A DNA stretch of 64,000 nt, from assembly GCA_031761405.1 (NCBI GenBank), contig JASEVX010000111.1, forward strand, positions 131,501-195,500, in the 5' to 3' direction. Below the pieces are notes generated by a model. That model made no database searches and had not been told where the DNA came from. It was given only the letters and a program-made list of their open reading frames with translations. Positions within the stretch are counted from its first letter, which is position 1, and every line of letters starts with the position of its first letter. Both the position numbers and the translations under genes were made by a program. The stretch comes from Serripes groenlandicus. Taxonomy: Eukaryota > Mollusca > Bivalvia > Cardiida > Cardiidae. This document shows positions 20,641 to 31,597 of this stretch, one piece after another.

Positions 20641-21700
20641 TTTCAAATGAATACATGTGGCAAGTCTGCATTTCATTTTATTAAAGTCAGTTTGGCTATT
20701 AAAATCTCCGGTCAATAACACTTTTCCTGGTACTTTATATTTGTAAATGTTTAATTCTAAATCATTAAATATGTCCATTTCATTTTTGATTAATAATTTG
20801 GATTCAAGGGGTGTTATACATGTGCAACATAAATAAACATCAACATTGAAAAAGACTTTTGCATATCTTCAACCAGATGATACCACATTGTGGTTTGTAA
20901 CCAATATCAACTTTTCACTGTAAGCTTGATTCATGATATAAAGAAATTCCTCCTGAATTACGCCCTTTCCTGGTGTTATGAGATTTATTTCCCAACAAGT
21001 GTTCAGCAGAATATTCTTGGAGATTTAAATTGACATGTGTTTTTGGTGATAGCCATGTTTCTGTAAGAATAATTATATCATGTATCTGTCGGTTTGAGTA
21101 TTAAAGTTCATGTTATGTTAAAAAAAGAACAATAACTCCCATTGCGTAATGCCTTTTGGTTGCTCATCATTTGTTGGGTTGTATCATTCAAGGTTGAACA
21201 TGATTTTTTGAGAGATTCACTTTTTTCTTGTGCTGTTTTAAGGTCTTTCAATTGCTTGTCATAAGCATCACTCACATACAAACTAGCATTTTCTAAATCG
21301 GTTACACAGGTATCAATATTTTTTACTTTTATTTCTAGGTCATTTAGTTTCAAGTTCATAGAGTTGACTACCTTATCAATGTTGTCGATCTTATCCATTC
21401 GACTTTTGATCGATTTAATGTCTTCCATAATGATTGTAACCCATGGCGAAGGTTGGTTGGGTGTCTGATGAGGGAACATGATTATACATCGAAGTACTTA
21501 TCGGTTGTTTATTCATATACAGGTATGTAGGAGACTGCATACACTGCCCTGGTAAAGGGAGAGATAAGTTCAAATTTGTACTCATATTTGAATTGATCGT
21601 TCTATTAATTGTTGGTGTTTCAAATGTTAAGTGTTCATGTGGTTTTTTCTTGCGTTGCTTTTTCGTACTCACTTGTTTTTGTTCGTTGTTGTTGTTTTCT
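20641..21700 (-). pseudogene. LINE remnant: ORF1 coiled coil and endonuclease pieces
   Basis: On the minus strand, 21415-21672 encodes a low-complexity N-terminus starting MSTKKQRKKKPHEH. 21108-21479, in another frame, encodes a long heptad-rich segment (IKSIKSRMDKIDNIDKVV, LNDLEIKVKNIDTCVTDLEN) typical of non-LTR ORF1 coiled coils. Further on, about 21100-20650 reads as an endonuclease piece with DVYLCCTCITPLES and KVPGKVLLTGDFNSQTDF, matching the GDFN block of apurinic-type (EEP) endonucleases. The RNA-binding part of ORF1, the start of the endonuclease and all of the reverse transcriptase are missing, and frames are broken. Confidence 0.65.
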
Positions 21701-22013
21701 AATGATAAACTGATGATAAACTAGTAGAACTGGTTTCATTGTAAGTACACGCCCCGTTTATCAATGGTGAAATTTCTTTTCTTTTCTTTCGTTTTTTCCT
21801 TATTTTGTTTCGGATGAAGATTAACAATTTATGATGTTATTTCTATAACAATTGTCCAAATATCCACTTTTGTTTACATGGTTTTAAAGAATTTCAACTG
21901 AAGCACTAAATCCATGTCCATGTCATGTAAAGGAGATAATACATATATATTATCAAAAATATCATAACTATAACGATCTCTATCCAGTTTTCTCTAATTT
22001 CTAATTTATTTAG
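21701..22013. other. AT-rich spacer
   Basis: Possibly 5' LINE untranslated sequence. A repeated ATGATAAACT occurs at about 21700-21720. No gene seen. Confidence 0.35.
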
Positions 22014-22173
22014 CTACCTGACTAAACCATATCCAAAAACGTCACAGTTGTATGGTTTCTCACCTCTATGTTTACTCTTGTGTACGGTCAAGAGTCGTTT
22101 CCGATCAAATGCATGGACACAAATCTCATTTGAAAGTTTTCTCACCTGAATATATTCACTTATGCTTTAATTA

Positions 22174-23378
22174 AACAAGAGGCCCATGAGGGCCTATGCT
22201 CTACTGGAATGGTTCTTTGGTCATTTTCAATCCAGAGCATGTATGTATGGTGAAGATCGGATAGTAAATTGAGGCTCTTTTGTGATCACAAGCTAGCAAT
22301 TTTTACAATTTCATGGGCCATAATCCAGTCTTGCATGGGCGGATCTGGCTGATTTTCAAAAGGAACCAAGCTCTCATCAATATTTTTACAATATACTCTA
22401 TTGTGTTCACATGCTCAATTATAGCAATTTGGACAATTTCAAGGGCCATAATCCTGTCTTGCATGGGCGGATCTGGCTGGTTTACGAAAGGAACAGAGCT
22501 CTCATGGATATCTCACTACTGTATAAGTTTGGTTGAGATACAATCAAAAATGAAGACTGTATTGTGTTAACAAGCTCTTTTATAGCGATTTTGACCATTT
22601 CAAGGGCCATAATCCAGTCATGCGTGGGCGGATCTAGCTGGTTTTGGCAAGGAACCGAGCTCTTATGGATATCTAACTACTGTATAAGTTTGGTTGAGAT
22701 ACAATAAAAAAAAAAGACTTGTGTTAACAAGCTCTTTTATAGCAATTTTGACCATTTCAAGGGCCATAATCCAGTCATGCATGGGTGGATCTAGCTGGTT
22801 TTGGAAAGGAACCAAGCTCTTATGGATATCTAACTACTGTATAAGTTTGGTTGAGATACAATAAAAAAAAAAGACTGTATTGTGTTAACAAGCTCTTTTA
22901 TAGCAATTTTGACCATTTCAAGGGCCATAATCCAGTCATGCATAGGCGGATCTGGCTGGTTTTCGAAAGGAACCGAGCTCTCATGGATATCAAACTACTG
23001 TATAAGTTTGGTTGAGATACAATCAAAAGTGAAGACTGTATCGTGTTAACAAGCTCTTTTATAGCAATTTTGACCATTTCAAGGGCCATAATCCAGTCAT
23101 GCATGGGCGGATCTGGCTGGTTTTCAAAAGGAACCGAGCTCTTATGGATATCCAACTACTGTATAAGTTTGGTCGAGATACAATAAAAAAAGAAGACTGT
23201 ATTGTGTTAACAAGCTCTTTTATAGCAATTTTGACCATTTCAAGGGCCATAATCCAGTCATGCATAGTGAAGACTGTATCGTGTTAACAAGAAATTGTTT
23301 ACGGACGGACGGACGCACGCACGACGGACAAATCGCCACGACATAAGCCCTTCTGGCCTTTGGCCAGTAGAGCTAAAA
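22174..23378 (+). mobile_element. Family A pearl/HINE-like element inside zinc-finger pseudogene
   Basis: 5' AACAAGAGGCCCATGAGGG with GCTCTACTGG, six to seven monomers with GGGCCATAATCCAGTC, GGACGGACGCACGC tract, 3' CCAGTAGAGC and TAAAAA. Zinc-finger coding DNA lies directly on both sides. One monomer is truncated and A-runs have expanded in others. Confidence 0.86.
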
Positions 23379-23584
23379 AAAATCTGTGCTTACATATTCA
23401 GATATAACATTTATAAGGTTTCTCACCTGTATGTTTTCTCTGGTGTGCGGTCAAATGTCCTTTCTGTTTAGAGGCATATTCACAAATATCGCATTTATAA
23501 GGTTTTTCTTTAGTATGTATTCTCATGTGTGTTATTAAGTTTCCTTTGTGACTAAATGCATATTCACAGAGGTCACATTTATAA

Positions 23585-23869
23585 GGTTTTTTCTCTAGTA
23601 TGTTTTCTCTTGTGTCTGATTAAATCACTCTTCCTTTTTTACTTGCATATTCACAAATATCACATTTATAAGGTTTTTCACCATGGTGTATTCTCTTATG
23701 TATAATTAAGGACAGCTTTTCTGCACTTGCATATTCACAAACATCACACTTATAAGGTTTTTCTCTAGTATGTTTTCTCTTGTGTCTGATTAAATCACTC
23801 TTCCTTTTACTTGCATACTCACAAATATTACATTTATAAGGTTTTTCACCATGGTGTATTCTCTTATGT
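23585..23869 (-). repeat. Tandem duplication of a two-finger unit
   Basis: Positions 23585-23700 and 23755-23869 are near-identical, offset by about 168-171 bp, the length of two C2H2 fingers. Both contain CTAGTATGTTTTCTCTTGTG and CACCATGGTGTATTCTC. The duplicate nearer 23585 has two extra T in one run (23635-23640) and one extra T in another (23587-23592). Confidence 0.75.
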
Positions 23870-24143
23870 TTAACCCTTTCCCTCATATAGACGCTTTCTG
23901 ACGCCTCTGCAGCAGACGGGTATTTGAAAACATAGTGACAAAAGAAGAAATTGCACAAAAACAAGCAATTTCTCCTTTTGCCACAATGTTTTCCACTTTT
24001 AGTCATAGGTCACCTTTATTGGAAGTGTAATCATTGAATAAAGTTGAAAACATTGTTGCAAAAGGAGAAATTGCTTGTCAGGAGCAATTTCTTCTTCTGC
24101 ATCAATGTTTTCAAAAGTATGTATGCAGATGGGAAAGGTTTAA
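23870..24143 (+). mobile_element. Composite piggyBac-type MITE
   Basis: TTAACCCTTTCCCTCATATAG at the left is joined exactly to zinc-finger coding DNA. After TAGTCATAGG the sequence switches to another subfamily (GTTGAAAACATTGTTGCAAAAG, AATTTCTTCTTCTGC) and ends GATGGGAAAGGTTTAA. The two halves look like a recombinant of two MITE variants. Confidence 0.75.
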
Positions 24144-24677
24144 ATAAGAAACACTTTTTTAAAATGATAGTCAGTTGGCTATTCTAGTATATAATGTCCG
24201 TCTTAAATAATAATGACAAAACTTTCAAAAAACAAGAAAAATATTTTTTACAATTTAATTGAAAATATATTTAATCAAAGTTGTGAAAGTATAGTTGTCC
24301 CTTTCTGTGCTTTTTTTATGAAAGTTAGCAGTATCAAATCACAAGAAAAACTTATGGGATAGAGTTGACAAATAAGACATTGACACAATATCAGATTTAG
24401 GCTTTGTTTTTGTCAAACTGCTGAAGAAGACAACGCTGAACTACACATTTTGAAAATCCGATCACAATTCTACCTTCAGTACTTTCAGTACTTTGATTTA
24501 AGTTAATAATGCTAAGAAGCTAATCTATACATCAAAAAAGTTAATTGACTACTATTATTTCAAATATTTATAAGATTTACAGGACACAATAAAATCCCTT
24601 AAGATCAAAGACAATCTAAACTCGCTATATATCATACTTTTGTGATGATTGCACTTCTCATGTAGTTTGAAGAATGG
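24144..24677. other. AT-rich spacer
   Basis: No continuation of the zinc-finger gene, no repeat and no tRNA recognised. Confidence 0.35.
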
Positions 24678-26507
24678 TTAACCCTTTCCCTCATACGAAA
24701 TTTCTGCAGCGGACAACTTTGAACATATCTTGTCAAACAAGAGACGATGGCCCTGGATCGCTCACCCGATTTTTTTTTTTTTCACTTTAGCCATATAAGC
24801 CCCGGCCATAGTTTCCGACCAATCAACTTGGCTTGAAGGAATCTGATAGAGGGTCACCCTAGGAACATTTCTACAAAATTATTTGAAAATCGGCCTGACA
24901 CTTTCGGAGAAGAAGATTTTTTAAGTTTTCACTATAGCCATATAAGGCAAAATAGCCCCGCTCCCCTGGCGGCCATGTTTTTCGACCAATCAACATGGCT
25001 TGAAGGAATCTGATAGAGGGTCTTATTTGAAAATCTGCCAACCAGTTTGGGAGAAGAAGAATTTTGAAATTTTTAGCTCCACTGGCTGAAAGCCAGTCGA
25101 GCTTATGTCATGGCGAATTGTCCGTTGTGCGTGCGTTTGTGCGTGCATGCTTTAACTTTTTCCTTTAAACAACTTCTTCTTCCTAACCACTTGGCCAATT
25201 TGGTTGAAACTTCATAGGAAGCATCCTCTCAATGTCCTCTCTTAAATTCCTTCATTTTTATTTTTTGATCCATCCAAATTTAGTGAAAACTTAAAACAAT
25301 CTTCTTCTCTGAAAGTGTCAGGCCGATTTTCAAATAATTTTGTAGAAATGTTCCTTGGGTGACCCTTTATTAGATTCCTTCAAGAAATGTTGATTGGTTG
25401 AAAAACATGGCCGCCAGGGGGCGGGGCTATTTTGCCTTATATAGCTATAGTGAAAACTTAAAAATCTTCTTCTCCGAAAGTGTTCAGCCGATTTTCAAAT
25501 AATTTTGTAGAAATGTTCATTGGGCGACCCTCTATCAGATTCCTTCAAGTTATGTTGATTGGTCGAAAAACATGGCCGCCAGAGGGCGGGGCTATTTTGC
25601 CTTATTTGACCATAGTGAAAACTTAAAAAATCTCCTTCTCCGAAAGGGTTGAGCAGATTTTCAAATAATTTTGTAGAAATGTTCCCAATTCACTTTACAA
25701 GATTCCTTTAAGCGACTGAACTCCAGATACCCAATTGTTGAAAAAAAATAAAATTTTAAGAAAATAAGTGTTATTTTTGTATTTGGGGCATTAAAATATG
25801 ATAACTGACATATTACATACCCCTATAATCGGTGAGATTTTCTAGTTTTCGATACATTTTCCATCGCAAATTCTACCCTGTCTGTAACGGGGTAAGTATT
25901 TTTAAATAGGAAACCCCTTCATCGGGACAATTGAAAACGACTCAAGTTCACTTTATTGATAAAAAACAATACATTTTCTACCCTGGTTTTACTTGGATAA
26001 CATAAAGAATAACATTCAGGGCGAATTCGATTTTTTTTTTCCGTGCCATCTGGATTTCAGTCGCTTTAAGCCATGGTGGTTGGTAAAAAACATGGCCACC
26101 AGGGGACAGGGCTGTTTGGAAATTTGATTTTTGCCTTATGGCCTCTTGGGCCTCTTGTTTTCATTTCGTTGCCATGGAAACCAGAATTCTGCATGGATCT
26201 AAAACATTTGAAGGAAATATGGTGATGTCATTGAGAGGATGCTTTCTGTGAAGTTTCATCCCAATTGACCCACTGGTTACTGAGGAGAAAAAGTTGATGC
26301 ATGACGGACGCCGAACAAAAGGCGATCACAATAACTCAACTTGAGCAAAGCACAGATGAGCTAAAAATAGAAAATCTCTATAATTGAATGGATAACCTAT
26401 GACTAAAAGTGGAAAACATTGAGCAATTTCTTCTTTTGTCAATATGTTTGCAAAAAGCCGTCTGCTGCAGAGGCATCAGAAAGCGTCTATATGCGGGAAA
26501 GGGTTAA
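24678..26507 (-). mobile_element. piggyBac-type MITE split by a family B element
   Basis: Left piece 24678-24735 (TTAACCCTTTCCCTCATACG ... ACATATCTTGTCAAA) and right piece 26367-26507 (TAGAAAATCTCTATAATTG ... GCGGGAAAGGGTTAA) join into one ordinary reverse-orientation MITE when the element between them is removed. Confidence 0.85.
24736..26366 (+). mobile_element. Family B pearl/HINE-like element nested in a MITE
   Basis: 5' AACAAGAGACGATGGCCCTGG with GCTCACCCGA. Monomers contain GGCGGCCATGTTTTTCGACC and ATTTCTACAAAATTATTTG; some monomers inside (25260-25700) are less regular and a unique-looking segment lies at 25690-26060. The 3' part has TTTCGTTGCCATGGAAACCA, a GACGGACGCCGAAC tract and GATGAGCTAAAAA. 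An inverted 3'-type segment (TTTTTAGCTCCACTGGC) at 25075 suggests another element is buried within. Confidence 0.8.
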
Positions 26508-27804
26508 ATGACTGTATATTAAACAGATAAACTCCTTATCAGCTTGAGCACATGTACTGTAGGTTATGGCCCCGTCATGAATACCATAAGTAAAACAACA
26601 AGAGGGCCTAGATGGCCCTAAATGGATCACCTGAGTGATGGTATAGTAACAAATATGTATTTGCCAATATCAAGGATAATATGATAAAGCCTAATATGAA
26701 TTAAGGCAAAGCCTTAGAAAGTTTCGGAAAGTGCATTCAGTCTCAACAGATTTAATCACCTACTAAGCTGTTGTGCACTTACGCATTTACTATTTACTCA
26801 ATTGATAATGGATAGAGTTGTCACCCAGGGGTAGAGAGTTCAAGTTGAAGCCGAGTGAGTCAACTTACTTCCCGAATGTCAAAGACTACTTTTACCAGTG
26901 AATATTGAACATTTCCCCCAAGAGCTTTAAAGAGTATAGAACGTATAATGACCATGAAGTTTTTTAGGGAATATATCCTGATAGCCATAATAAATGCATG
27001 AATTAAAATATAAAATACGTTTATATGTTTTTGGATAAATGCATCAACATTTTGAAAAAAAAATAAAAAATGCCAACTGAATTTGAAATCAGACAAGTAG
27101 TTGCAGAGGGAAAACGTTTTGATTTGTCATTTTACCATTTTTCTGATGTCACGTTTCAGCATTTCTTTGAACTAATTTATATCCCTTGAACAATTTATGT
27201 AGAGGGTTAATTAAAGAACGTTTTTAGCTAAACTATCTTGACATAAGACATGCAGTTTAAGAGGAAAATTGTTATTTTACTCCCTTTCTGATACTTTTTG
27301 GCAGCATTGATCTTAAACCACTCTGGAAAGGGCAACATAATGGTTTTTTAAGCCAAATTATCTTGAAACAAGAAACCACACTCTGATATTGCCTAGCAAC
27401 ATTGGTTTTTATTTAATAAATATGACTTGAATAAGTGTATGGATGGTCACATAAGGAAAATTAATGCAACAGTGTTATAACTTTGAAATTATACCTGCAA
27501 CTTCCTTTTCTCATGCCACATGCGGATAATATTTTTCAACCAATCAATATGATTTGAATATTTTTAGGGTTACATAAGGAACTTTCCTGCCAAATTATAC
27601 AGAAATACCAGAATACCTAAACACTGTGTCACTTTACTTCTTTTCTGATGGGGTAGTTTCCAGAATTCAACACAGAATTTATTCCTTTGAACATTTTGAA
27701 AGAGGACACCAAATCAATATTTCTGTGCAGTTCAGTTAAAATTGGTCAAGTGGTTTAAAAGCAGCCATTGTTTAAATAAAAAGTTGCTGGTGGATATTGC
27801 TTTG

Positions 27805-28106
27805 TTTGTTTGAAGTTAAACGCCGCTTTCAACAGCTTTGGTCATATCACGGCAGTCAGTGCACCTACCCATGTTTTCCTGGTTTTCCCACACCAGTACT
27901 TACACAACATTCTTTCGAAGCCACTGACTACTTTCTCACATAGATCAGATATTGCATGATGGATTGAGGATTATCACAAAAGCTGTGCTGATATTGATTA
28001 AATTGTATGTATTTAGCTACACTGTAATTTTTCCCCCACTGAGGTTTGAACTCAGAACTCCTGGCTAGGCCAGGTGTTTTACCAGTTAAAACTATAAGGT
28101 CTCAAA
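27805..28106 (-). mobile_element. tRNA-derived SINE, minus strand
   Basis: Minus-strand head has GAGTTCAAACCTC (B-box-like). The body matches the SINE at 14959 (TATCACGGC, CCAGTACTTACACAACA, TCTTTCGAAGCCACTGACT, all seen here as plus-strand sequence). About 35-bp imperfect inverted repeats flank the head segment (ATGTATTTAGCTAC near 28007 and GTAGCTAAACACAT near 28107). Confidence 0.65.
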
Positions 28107-28849
28107 ATGTAGCTAAACACATTTAATTTACGATCAAGATTGTCCTCAAAGAAAGTCACATTTGGTAAATGCCTCATGTTCTTTACCAAAAAAGGAATTC
28201 CTAATAAATCAGAGCTTGTGATAGTTTAATTGTAATTTAATCAAGACCGCCAAATGTCACAAAATACGCCCGTCCTGTTTTTTTGAGACCAAGTATGGTG
28301 ATAAATGGTTGTACGTCAGGCAAATTAAGAGAGTGGACACTGTTAGTACAGTTTTGGCCATTCCGAGGGACATAAGTTTGTAGTGACTACGATAACATGG
28401 TAAGTTATTGAACCTGACCAAGATATTCTGACCATCAACATATTGTCTAAATTTGGTGTCAATTGGTCAAAGGCTTCTAAAGTTATTGAGCTGACAAGAC
28501 AAATTTTAGGTAATTTCTATAATTAATCAAAGCGCCAATGGCACTGTAGTGGCGATCGTATGGAAAATCCTGCAAAGTAACAAGCAGTATATCGGTGTAG
28601 GGCACTCTGGGGCGGGTAAATTTGAGAATGTATCAACCCTGCATCTTTTGACAGTAGAATAATGTTAGTTTGCCAGAATGTTGTCTTGGTGATTTTTTAG
28701 TTACGTTCTGAAACTGGTGATGATGTGTTCAAAATTAGGCCATACCAAATTTATGAAAAATCTAGTTGGTACTCGATAGACTACCGTTTTAGCTCATTAG
28801 AATGGCTATTTGTGATGACATGTTCATCACCAGGTCGCTAGGCCGTATC

Positions 28850-28887
28850 AGAGACATATAAACATATATATGTGTTTATATGTCTCT
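28850..28887. repeat. Near-perfect hairpin
   Basis: AGAGACATATAAACA is followed, after 8 bases, by its exact inverse TGTTTATATGTCTCT. Confidence 0.9.
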
Positions 28888-29049
28888 GGCCATATTAAGA
28901 TAAACTATTTTGTACACTTTAGAAATGACAAAATTATCAAGAAAGGAGAGAAAACAGTATCCATTAGTTTGGTGTTTGTTTCAATGATGTCCGATATTTA
29001 ACAGGTCTGTTCAATTTAGTCTCTTCACATTGCATGATTGAGGGTTGTC

Positions 29050-29084
29050 AGAGACATATAAACACAGTGTATTTATATGTCTCA
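29050..29084. repeat. Second hairpin of the same type
   Basis: AGAGACATATAAACAC pairs with GTGTATTTATATGTCTC with a two-base bulge. It repeats the stem sequence of the hairpin 200 bp upstream. Confidence 0.85.
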
Positions 29085-29790
29085 GAGGTTGTTAAACTGC
29101 TTCGAAAGATTTGAGTGCAATAACAAACACAAAACATGCACAAAAAGCACAATTTCACTATTTGCCAAACTGTTCAATTTATAAAAATATAGGCATATAT
29201 TATAATGCTCGATCTCCAAACTGAATTAGGCTACACTTTCAGCATTGATTGCTAATTGACTCTAAAACGTGCAGACGTGTATACATAACGTGTGTACACA
29301 CTGACATTGTGTGTCCTTTAAACATTTGTAAACCAGTCTTATCATCCAGACGCTTTCATATATTTAAACAACTACAAAATAAAGCGTTTATAATATTGAG
29401 ATTTATGAACACCAGTCTCGCGAGCTATTTATAGAACCTTTTGGAATTTCCAGATTTGAGTATCATCAGAGTTATTTGCAAGGCAGATAGAACGTGCAAT
29501 GATATTTATTATCTGCCCAATCATGACGAAGATAATATTATCATATTTTAACTCTATGTAGATAATGTCTCGATAAAACTCAAATATTAGTAACAATCCA
29601 GTACCAAAGTAGCACTGACATAATTATTATTAATCGCGTCTCTGCATAAATGATGGAACTATAACGGATGTGAGTAAATTAGTTTGCAGTAAGGAAAATA
29701 AATATCAACCGGTTTTTCAAAACCGACTATGTAAATATTTTTCGTTGTTGTTGTTTCTGTTAGCATTGTGGCGATTGTCAAACCAATGGC
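29085..29790. other. Unassigned AT-rich segment inside family J
   Basis: No gene or known repeat recognised; short frames at 29249-29434 (+) and 29659-29880 (-) have no motifs. Confidence 0.35.
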
Positions 29791-31293
29791 CACAAAAAGC
29801 GATAACTCTCGATTGACTATAGCGAAATGGCTAGTTATCGAACTTGTCTGAGATATTATGCCAATACACATTCTGATCAAATTTGGTGATGATAAAACAA
29901 AGGCTTCTAAAGTTATTGAGCTGACAAGACCAATTTTAGGTAATTTCTATAAATAAAGGGCAATAACGCTAGATTGACTGAAGCGATATGGCTAGTTATC
30001 GAACTTATCCGAGATATTATGCCAATACACTTTCTGACCAAAATTGGTGATGATTGGACAAAGGCTTCTAAAGTCATTGAGCTGACAAGACCAATTTTAG
30101 GTAATTTCTATAATTAAAGGGCGATAACTAACGATTGACTAAAGCGATATGGCTAGTTATCAAACGTGTACAAGATATTATACTAAAACACATTCTGACC
30201 AAATTTGATGATGATTGAACGAAGGCTTCTTAAGCTATTGAGCTGACAACATACTGGACGCCGCCCGCCAGCCCGCCTGTACGCCACAGGTAAAACTATA
30301 ATACGTTCTGTTAAAAAACGGGCGTATAAAAACCTAACAAATTATGTTTTTCTAAACATTGAATTGTTATCTTACAACACTATAATATTCTTATTACTGA
30401 TTAGACTTATGCAACCATGTCCCTTATATCATCTCATGTATTTGCTATGTAAAACATGAGTATAAGAAGTTTTTCAAATGCATTTACCAGTAGAATAAGC
30501 CATGTTTTTTAAGGATTGAAATAATTTAATCAATATTTGAAGAGGATGAACAATTGGGCCAAATTATTTTTAAATCAGGCCATTTTTAACGAATTATTTT
30601 TTCTCAAAAAATAATGCGGTTAACGCGATCGTGTTGCTTTGCGGAAGTCACGGTTAAACTACACTTCCGCTTAGAATACACATTAGCTGCACCTAAATAT
30701 TCCTAGTATTTTACCCCTTTTCTGATGCCACTTGGTTCCTATGTCTTTTAACTAATCAATATGGCTTGACAAAGTATGTAGAGGATCAAAGAAAGAACAT
30801 TTCTACAAAACTATCTTGAAATCAGACCAGCACTTTCATAAGGAGGGATTATTGAAGTTTTGTCATTTTTCCCCTTTTCTGATGTAGAGGGTCACCCACA
30901 GAACATTTCTACCAAATTATTTTGAAATCAGACAAGCAGATTCAGAGGAGGATTTTTTTAAAGTTTGGACATCTTGCCCCCTTTCTGATGCCAAAGCAAA
31001 CAAAGTTCTCCATGGAATTTAAATCTTTGAACAAATTTGAAAAAGGACCACCAAAAGAATATTCCTGTAGAGTTTGGTTGAAATAGGTCCTGTGGTTTAG
31101 TAGGAGATGATGTTTAAAGCTAAAAGTTAACGACAGACAGAGAGTGATCAAAATAGAGAATATTCGGCTCAGGTGATCTAAAAATTGCAGGTGATGTCAT
31201 AGGTTAACTGTTGAAAAATATTGCGGAAAAAGCCGAAATGGCTAAAATGAGCCAGCTTCACTCTTTTCCACAATATTTTCCAAAATCATCTGC

Positions 31294-31508
31294 TTTGTTT
31301 GTTTGTTTGGAGTTTAACGCCGCTTTCAACAGCTTTGGTCATATCACGGCGGTCGGTGCACCTACCCAGGTTTTCCTGGCTTTCCCACACCAGTACTTAC
31401 ACAACAATCTTTCGAAGCCACTGACTACTTTCTCACATAGATCAGAGGTGAGAGGCAATGGAAAACATCGCCCGAAAGAATGTCGCCGCAACCGGGTATC
31501 GAACCCGT
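31294..31508 (-). mobile_element. SINE with perfect 12-bp target duplication
   Basis: Flanked by AAAATCATCTGC at 31282-31293 and again at 31509-31520. Minus-strand 5' end starts CGGGTTCGATACCC, a perfect B box with the A box missing, so the copy is 5'-truncated. The body matches the SINE at 14959. The surrounding DNA (31206-31560) is a degraded MITE (AATATTGCGGAAAAAG, CATCTGCAGCATAGG). Confidence 0.88.
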
Positions 31509-31597
31509 AAAATCATCTGCAGCATAGGTGAAAAATGTCATCTGCATCAGGCATGGGTATGGAGGAGACATGAAACTAATTGAATGTTACTAAAAAT

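Larger units (their letters stand above)
22014..23869 (-). pseudogene. C2H2 zinc-finger gene, disrupted by element insertion
   Basis: Two coding parts on the minus strand, 23869-23380 and 22173-22014, are separated by a family A element. The upstream part encodes fingers of the type [10 protein letters not shown]...[13 protein letters not shown] joined by TGEKP-like linkers. The finger where the insertion sits reads C-YI-C-EYV before it and LKHK-x-IYSGEK after it. The last part reads EICVHAFDRKRLLTVHKSKH, then CDVF in place of CDVC. Damage: frameshifts near 23637, 23590, 23408 and 22133, a TGA in the interrupted finger, and a Cys-to-Phe change. The fingers resemble the intact ORF at 61.4-62.1 kb, so the two are likely paralogues. 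The 5' end stops at a MITE. Confidence 0.8.
28264..30327 (+). mobile_element. Family J pearl/HINE-like element
   Basis: ATACGCCCGT at 28264-28273 is perfectly inverted by ACGGGCGTAT at 30318-30327. Core monomers of about 170 bp (TTGAGCTGACAAGAC, GATATGGCTAGTTATCGAAC, CAAAGGCTTCTAAAGT) occur at 28430-28520 and 29800-30250, followed by a C+G-rich GCCCGCCAGCCCGCC tract. About 1.26 kb (28530-29790) between monomers is a separate insertion I cannot name; it holds the two hairpins listed below. Confidence 0.65.
26597..31184 (+). mobile_element. Old family D element expanded by nested insertions
   Basis: 5' AACAAGAGGGCCTAGATGGC with GGATCACCTGA; 3' GACAGACAGAGAGTGATC tract, CGGCTCAGGTGATC and TAAAAA at 31184. 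Family D-like monomers (TTTCTGATGCC..., AACATTTCTACC) occur at 27100-27780 and 30550-31110. The middle is filled by a SINE and by a family J element. At 4.6 kb it is about three times the size of the uninterrupted copy at 58.2 kb. Confidence 0.6.
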
